This document shows, piece by piece, positions 59,515 to 64,000 of a stretch of 64,000 nt of DNA (position 1 is its first letter; each line of letters starts with the position of its first letter). The position numbers and the translations under genes are program-made. The DNA lies in NCBI GenBank assembly GCA_012932295.1, contig JAAONU010000010.1:20224047-20288046 (forward strand), in the 5' to 3' direction. Origin of the DNA: Cyclina sinensis (taxonomy: Eukaryota > Mollusca > Bivalvia > Venerida > Veneridae). Under the pieces are notes generated by a model, which was not told the origin of the DNA, ran no database searches, and saw only the letters and a list, made by a program, of their open reading frames with translations.

Positions 59515-59579
59515 TTTTTAAAGGAAGCCAACTTGTATTTTTCTAATGCATAAGACAGAAACTGCTTGAGTTCTGCCAT
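59515..59579 (-). CDS. Possible first coding exon, partial gene of uncertain identity
   Basis: The minus strand has AACAAACATGGCAG, a good start context, opening MAELKQFLSYALEKYKLASF and running to a strong donor (TTTAAAAA|GTAAGC) in phase 2; beyond it a stop follows at once, as expected of intron. The peptide resembles the N-terminal ...ALEK-h-G-hxxFKxxQ region of RecQ-like helicases, a family I recall as numerous in bivalve genomes, but 21 residues are too few to assign it. The upstream 260 bp (to about 59840) is richer in CpG, compatible with a promoter or 5' UTR. No second exon was found between here and 54128, so the gene may have a long intron or be truncated. Confidence 0.3.
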
Positions 59580-59844
59580 GTTTGTTTATATTTAATAAAG
59601 CCGAGGCGAATTACCATTTGGTGTATTCATAATACTTACATACGAGGTCTTTATACGAAGTTGTCGGAAAAGGCAGAGTTGTTACGATTGCTATTAACGT
59701 AAACAAACCGTTTACTGCGGTACTTCTTGCCACACTGGGAATAGTAAAAAGACGTTTTAATAAATAAAATTTTTTTTTGCCAACGATAGAAAATCGAAGC
59801 GGGCGTTCTAAAATGTATGCGGCGGGGCCTGAGAAACAAAACAT

Positions 59845-61685
59845 TAATTTTTTTTAGCCTTAAAGGAATATCAAATTAATAACTTGATTGAATGGAAAAC
59901 AAAATGTTAACATTACAAGTCATATCTTTCAGTCAAAATTAGATATTCAGTGATTTTCATTTTACTCTGACAAAAGAATACCTTTAGTATTCAGATACCT
60001 ATAGGTGTTGAATATTTGATGTAATATATATTATCAGATCAATTACTCTGGTGTTACTGTGTGAATGTGGCTGTATTGTGTGAATGCACCTTGAGATGGT
60101 TGTCAAGGTGTTGTGAATACAGTAATCAATAAAAACCACTTCCCTCACCTACACAGGTAAACTTTATATATATATTTCAGTTTAACATTTGATGTATTTT
60201 ATATGTGTTTTTTTAAGTGGTCGGTGTGTATTAATAGAATAGCTTGATTGCATATCAAGGGGTGAATTTGAAATATTTCTTATGCTATAAGGTAAAGTGG
60301 CAGATATCACTTCACTGTGTAATCACCCGTCAAAATAATTTCTTTAGATCAGTTGTTACAGCAATATTAAGAATGTGATTTAATGTTAGAAGTAGCATAT
60401 TATTTTTTGTTCACTATATCTGTATATTAAAATGAATAATCCAAAAATTTATAATTTATCAATTTTATAATTGGTCAGCCTACAAATTAAGCTTTGGCAG
60501 TATTATCTGAAAGGACAATGTTTCAGAGTATTTTAAGTATTAAGTATTAAGTATTTTGCATTAACTGCTTGGTTAAATGGGAGAAGATATGTATTGAATG
60601 CCAGTAAGATACAGGAAGAAGAGACTGTATTGAACCTCAGATATTAAATCAATCACTCACTATAATTTCTACAGTTTACAGCCCTTTATGTAGGTAAATA
60701 TTTTATGATGTTGATTTATGGTTTGCTTGTTAAATATCTTTTCACAGTCCATCTTAGTTATGACTATGAGTTTGGCTGAATTTTTACAAATATTGTAACA
60801 TATCAGTCAATGACATTTATTAATTAAGCTGTACATTTGACAACAAGAATTGATTCGACAACATATTGCATTGAGTTATGTTTTGCGGTTTCACATTTTT
60901 ATCCATATATAGGCTTTCGTTACTTTTACGTAACTTTTTTTCAGGTTGAATAAGTTGACCTAGTTTAAATGATTTAAGAAAATACCCAGGATATTGTCGG
61001 AGGCTGTGTCACGATTTCATGATTCATAAAATTCAGTTTTATGTTGGGATGTGATACAAGATTACGAAAGAAAACATTGAATGGGATTTTACGAGGGGCT
61101 TAATCCACGTTAACCAAAGACAAGGTTAGTTTATTTCTATTTTTCCAGATTAGCCAAAGAAAACGTAAGATTTTGATTGCCTTTACCAAATGTCCTGCAC
61201 TGCATTGTCAAAATCTCATAATATGTTCGAACATATCCTGGTATCATGATTAACATACTGTGCAAATAATTAGTTATAAACGGATACCGGGATCTGAATA
61301 TATCAGTTATTTTTTTCTATGAAATTAAATGTCCACACAGATAGCTGTTTTAATTTATATCAAAGCCTTGTATATATATATATTTTTTATTTCCACCTAA
61401 ATGCTGTATTTTTCCATATTGCATGAAAAACAAAAACTGCAATAATGCCTTAATTACATTATATATACTTATTAATTAGAACTTCCTAGAGGTCTAAAAT
61501 TCTAAGACCAATTAAAACCCTTTGACAACATTACTAAATGGGGCTAGCCTAATTTAACCTTGACTTTGACAGACTGAAAAGACGCTGCATCTCAGCATTG
61601 CTGAATTGAGTTAATTTAGTGTTAAAAAGTCGCCTCCCTTCCGGGTGTCTGCCTGCATAATATGATTACGGACTAAGAAGTTGTG
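59845..61685. other. Gene-free stretch
   Basis: AT-rich with no coding support. Contains the hairpin at 60071-60122. Nothing else recognised. Confidence 0.35.
60071..60122. other. Two-step hairpin
   Basis: Inner arms CACCTTGA (60087-60094) and TCAAGGTG (60103-60110) pair perfectly around an 8-base loop; outer arms CTGTATT (60071-60077) and AATACAG (60116-60122) extend it. AATAAA follows at about 60129. Possibly the structured 3' end of a transcript or element. Confidence 0.4.
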
Positions 61686-61840
61686 TATGGGGAGGTGTAT
61701 AAATGTTAAGGCTTTGCACTGGTGAGGTGCAATGCTACCCTTGTATTCCAGGGATTGTGTGTTTGATCTCCTGCGCCTCCACTAAAGCAACTATTTTTTC
61801 TTTTGAATCAGACACTCTAAAAGGGTCCTATGAAAGTTTA
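61686..61840 (+). mobile_element. Degenerate tRNA-derived SINE
   Basis: Head GGGGAGGTGTATAAATG.. with TATTCCAGGGATTGTGTGTT and B-box-like GTGTTTGATCTCCTGC and CGCCTCCAC closing the acceptor stem, followed by a weakly conserved body (GAATCAGACACTCTAAAAGG against GGATGAGACTTTAAACCGAGG of the SINE at 20171). Old copy of the same family. Confidence 0.45.
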
Positions 61841-62044
61841 TGTGTTTTCTTATTCACTTTCTGATTCACTCTCTGATATGATAGTCTCAAAGTGGACTCT
61901 CGATTGATAACCATTCTTCAACAACATGTTGACTCAAGAATCATTCTTGTCAGAACAAGCTTTCATTTTTGGAATTTAGCCTTTGACATTCTGTAGGCAG
62001 ACACTGTAACAAATAGGCAATGGATATGGTATGGTAGAGTGTTT

Positions 62045-62235
62045 TCAGTAAGAGTAGTCATCAAGGGGTTAGAGGGCGGTACTCCCAATCTGGATGTTGT
62101 TAGAATGAATCCCACTAGGGGTGAGATTCCCTAGTTCTTCATTCACACTTTCAACTAATCCAGGAAGGAATCATTGAGCAGGCTTTATATTAGTTGCAAC
62201 ACTTGTTTCCTAGTTGAAATGGAGGAGAATTTTTG
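62045..62235 (+). mobile_element. Possible tRNA-derived SINE
   Basis: GTCATCAAGGGGTTAGAGGGC and GTTAGAATGAATCCCACTAG look like degenerate A and B boxes; then GGGTGAGATTCCCTAGTTC and TAGTTGCAACACTTGTTTCC. A SINE is likely from the layout but no tail or target duplication is clear. Confidence 0.35.
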
Positions 62236-64000
62236 AAATGTTCACACCTTGGCAATATATCTTAATTTTAAAAATTGGAAAATCGAGATTTAGCCTAAAT
62301 GTAAATGCTAAACAGTACATTTTGATATGGTTCCATGTATAGATTTGTATACATAAAATCTGTCATCAAAAAGCGAATATGAGCATTAAAAATCTGAGGC
62401 CCAGTACATTACTATGGCAAGTCAGAGTACATGCACTGAGCCATCAATAACACCGTGTCCAATCGTTACAATTGGAAGGAGGATTTGTAACGCATCCGCA
62501 GTCGTGTATTTCAGGGATTTAGGAAGGGGTGATGTAAATATTTTCCTCATTATTTCTTCATTTTTTCTGTCTGGTTTTTGTTTAATAGTCTGAGATGACC
62601 TTCAATCAATGTAGATTCTTGCTCCAAAACTGTTTTGTCTCAGAACTTTGCCATTTTCAAGATCATTCAGGAAAACCTAGCGTTAGAAAGAAAAACGCTT
62701 GATTTTAGCAAGATGTTTTGAAGATTTCTTGACATAAACGTATCAAACAACTTTATATTTTGTTTGGTTTACAAGAATTTCATAGTAAAAATTGATTTTA
62801 ATATAAACTTTATCCCTGCGTTTCCAATTAAATACTGATATAATCGTTTTTGCTAACGAAACACATGTAACGTAGGCGCAGTTATTTTTGTGACGCACGC
62901 GGAGCAAGGATTCAATAACTTTCAAGTACCTTTTCTCAACGTATTTGACCAAATAACAAATAACTAGATATATTTATAAAGCTTTAAGAAATATTCATAT
63001 ATCTGAGATTAATAGAAAGAATTAGCCAGTATGCAATGTATTTACTTTTAAAGCTAGAGAGGGTTTCAGCCTAATGAGACTGGAATGAGTTCCAGTTTTT
63101 AGTTCCAGAATATTCAAAACTTTTCCTAAAAAACTGTTCTTAGCTTTGGGACATGCAAGTTCAGTTTTGAGCCTATTGATCTGATATCCATAGTGTGTAT
63201 ATTATACTTGTGGTAAGTATTGGGTACAGATATGTTAAATATAAAGTCAATCCTCCCATAACATCACCTCCCACGAACGGCATCCTCTTTATAACTATAT
63301 TTTGATTCCCCCCCCCCCCCCGCATTGGAAATCTGTGTATTTTCACCTCTCTCGAGCTGCACCTCTCCCAAACGAGCATCACGTTACTTTTTCTCCCTAA
63401 TGATAAATGAAAATCTCCCATGAATGCCCCCAAAATAATCAGCGAGTTGTATATATCCGGGATTTCCCAAAAATATTAAATAGGTATTTTCAGCGCCTGT
63501 GCGCATGTATTATGTCAAAAATCATAAAGTTGCTAACAACCTGCGGTTTTAAATTAAACAAACATGAAATACCTGCGTGAAATGATTAAGCAATTTGTTT
63601 GTCAACTTGCAGATATTCTTATTATGGATGTGCAAGGTTGTTTGTTGATTCACCCAAAAATAGAAGACATTGAATGTGAGAATTCACAGCTCATTAAAAC
63701 TGAATACAGCAATATAATAATCTGCAGTTTGAATCGTGAATGCTTTGTTGAGTTTTATGTATGGTAATACTTATACTCTGCCTTTTCCAAACTATTAAAA
63801 TATGTTATCTCTGCTTGTGCATCCGCGTCATGCATGACAAGAACAAGATTTCTGTGAAATCAAATTTAAAAGGTACAATGTTTAGACTTAGTTTAGACTC
63901 ATTTATTTTACATCGATTGCGATACAAGTTCTTACAACTTAGAATCACCACGCTCGATGACTGCTCCTGGGTTCCATACCAGTATTCGCGCCGAGGTGAG
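62236..64000. other. Right end of the window, no supported gene
   Basis: AT-rich with a run of 14 C at 63308-63321. The open frame at 63564-63767 (starting MKYLREMIKQFVCQ) begins at an ATG but has no domain, and no splice or neighbour support; I leave it uncalled. Confidence 0.35.

Noticed and set aside
63564..63767. 67-codon plus-strand open frame
   Set aside because: ATG start but no domain, no splice partner and chance length in AT-rich DNA.

Overview
This looks like a window from an invertebrate nuclear genome, most likely a bivalve mollusc. It is AT-rich, its coding sequence is sparse and split by introns with GT..AG junctions, and it carries several kinds of tRNA-derived SINE, MITEs, decayed Tc1/mariner copies and dispersed repeats of types I associate with bivalve genomes (an ACAAGAGGGCCATGATGG-type repeat, a GGACGGACGGACAAAGTGG-type repeat, and a SINE ending in CGGCGTTAAACCCCAAAACAAAC). 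The species cannot be fixed from the sequence alone.

Layout: positions 1-54127 are a head-to-tail segmental duplication with a period of about 25 kb. Unit 1 is about 1-25063 (cut by the window start), unit 2 about 25064-50088, and unit 3 about 50089-54127. Unit 3 ends abruptly. The units differ by well under 1 percent over most of their length, apart from one divergent block (5340-6430 versus 29670-31450). The joins between units lie inside a tandem array of about 805 bp monomers, each with near-perfect hairpins. That makes unequal exchange between arrays the simplest origin. Uncollapsed haplotypes in the assembly are the main alternative.

Each complete unit has one convincing protein-coding gene, on the minus strand, with three coding exons. 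The gene encodes a large seven-transmembrane receptor of the adhesion/Methuselah-like (class B2) type. Exon 1 (17626-17962; 42689-43025) gives a signal peptide and an acidic N-terminal segment. Exon 2 (14970-17020; 39991-42041) gives a cysteine-rich ectodomain with seven [YF]KN-x2-C-x2-C modules and a somatomedin-B-like cluster. Exon 3 (8718-10391; 33743-35416) gives the stalk, seven helices and a short tail. Reading phase is kept across both junctions and the model is 1353 residues in both copies. The copies differ at about seven residues. Nothing visible disables either one.

The rest of each unit is transposon-derived or featureless: a Tc1-like pseudogene, a GC-rich 770 bp MITE, a mariner-like pseudogene with an apparent spliceosomal intron (inside GPCR intron 2), SINEs including one with a clear target-site duplication, and a foldback element whose inverted arms are arrays of TGCGAT/GGCGACA words flanked by a 9-10 bp direct repeat.

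Positions 54128-64000 are single-copy here and gene-poor: dispersed repeats, a 172 bp MITE with 43 bp inverted arms and a 9 bp direct repeat at its ends, three SINE-like sequences, some hairpins and one possible first coding exon (59515-59579, minus). I found no rRNA, functional tRNA, CRISPR or bacterial-type operon.
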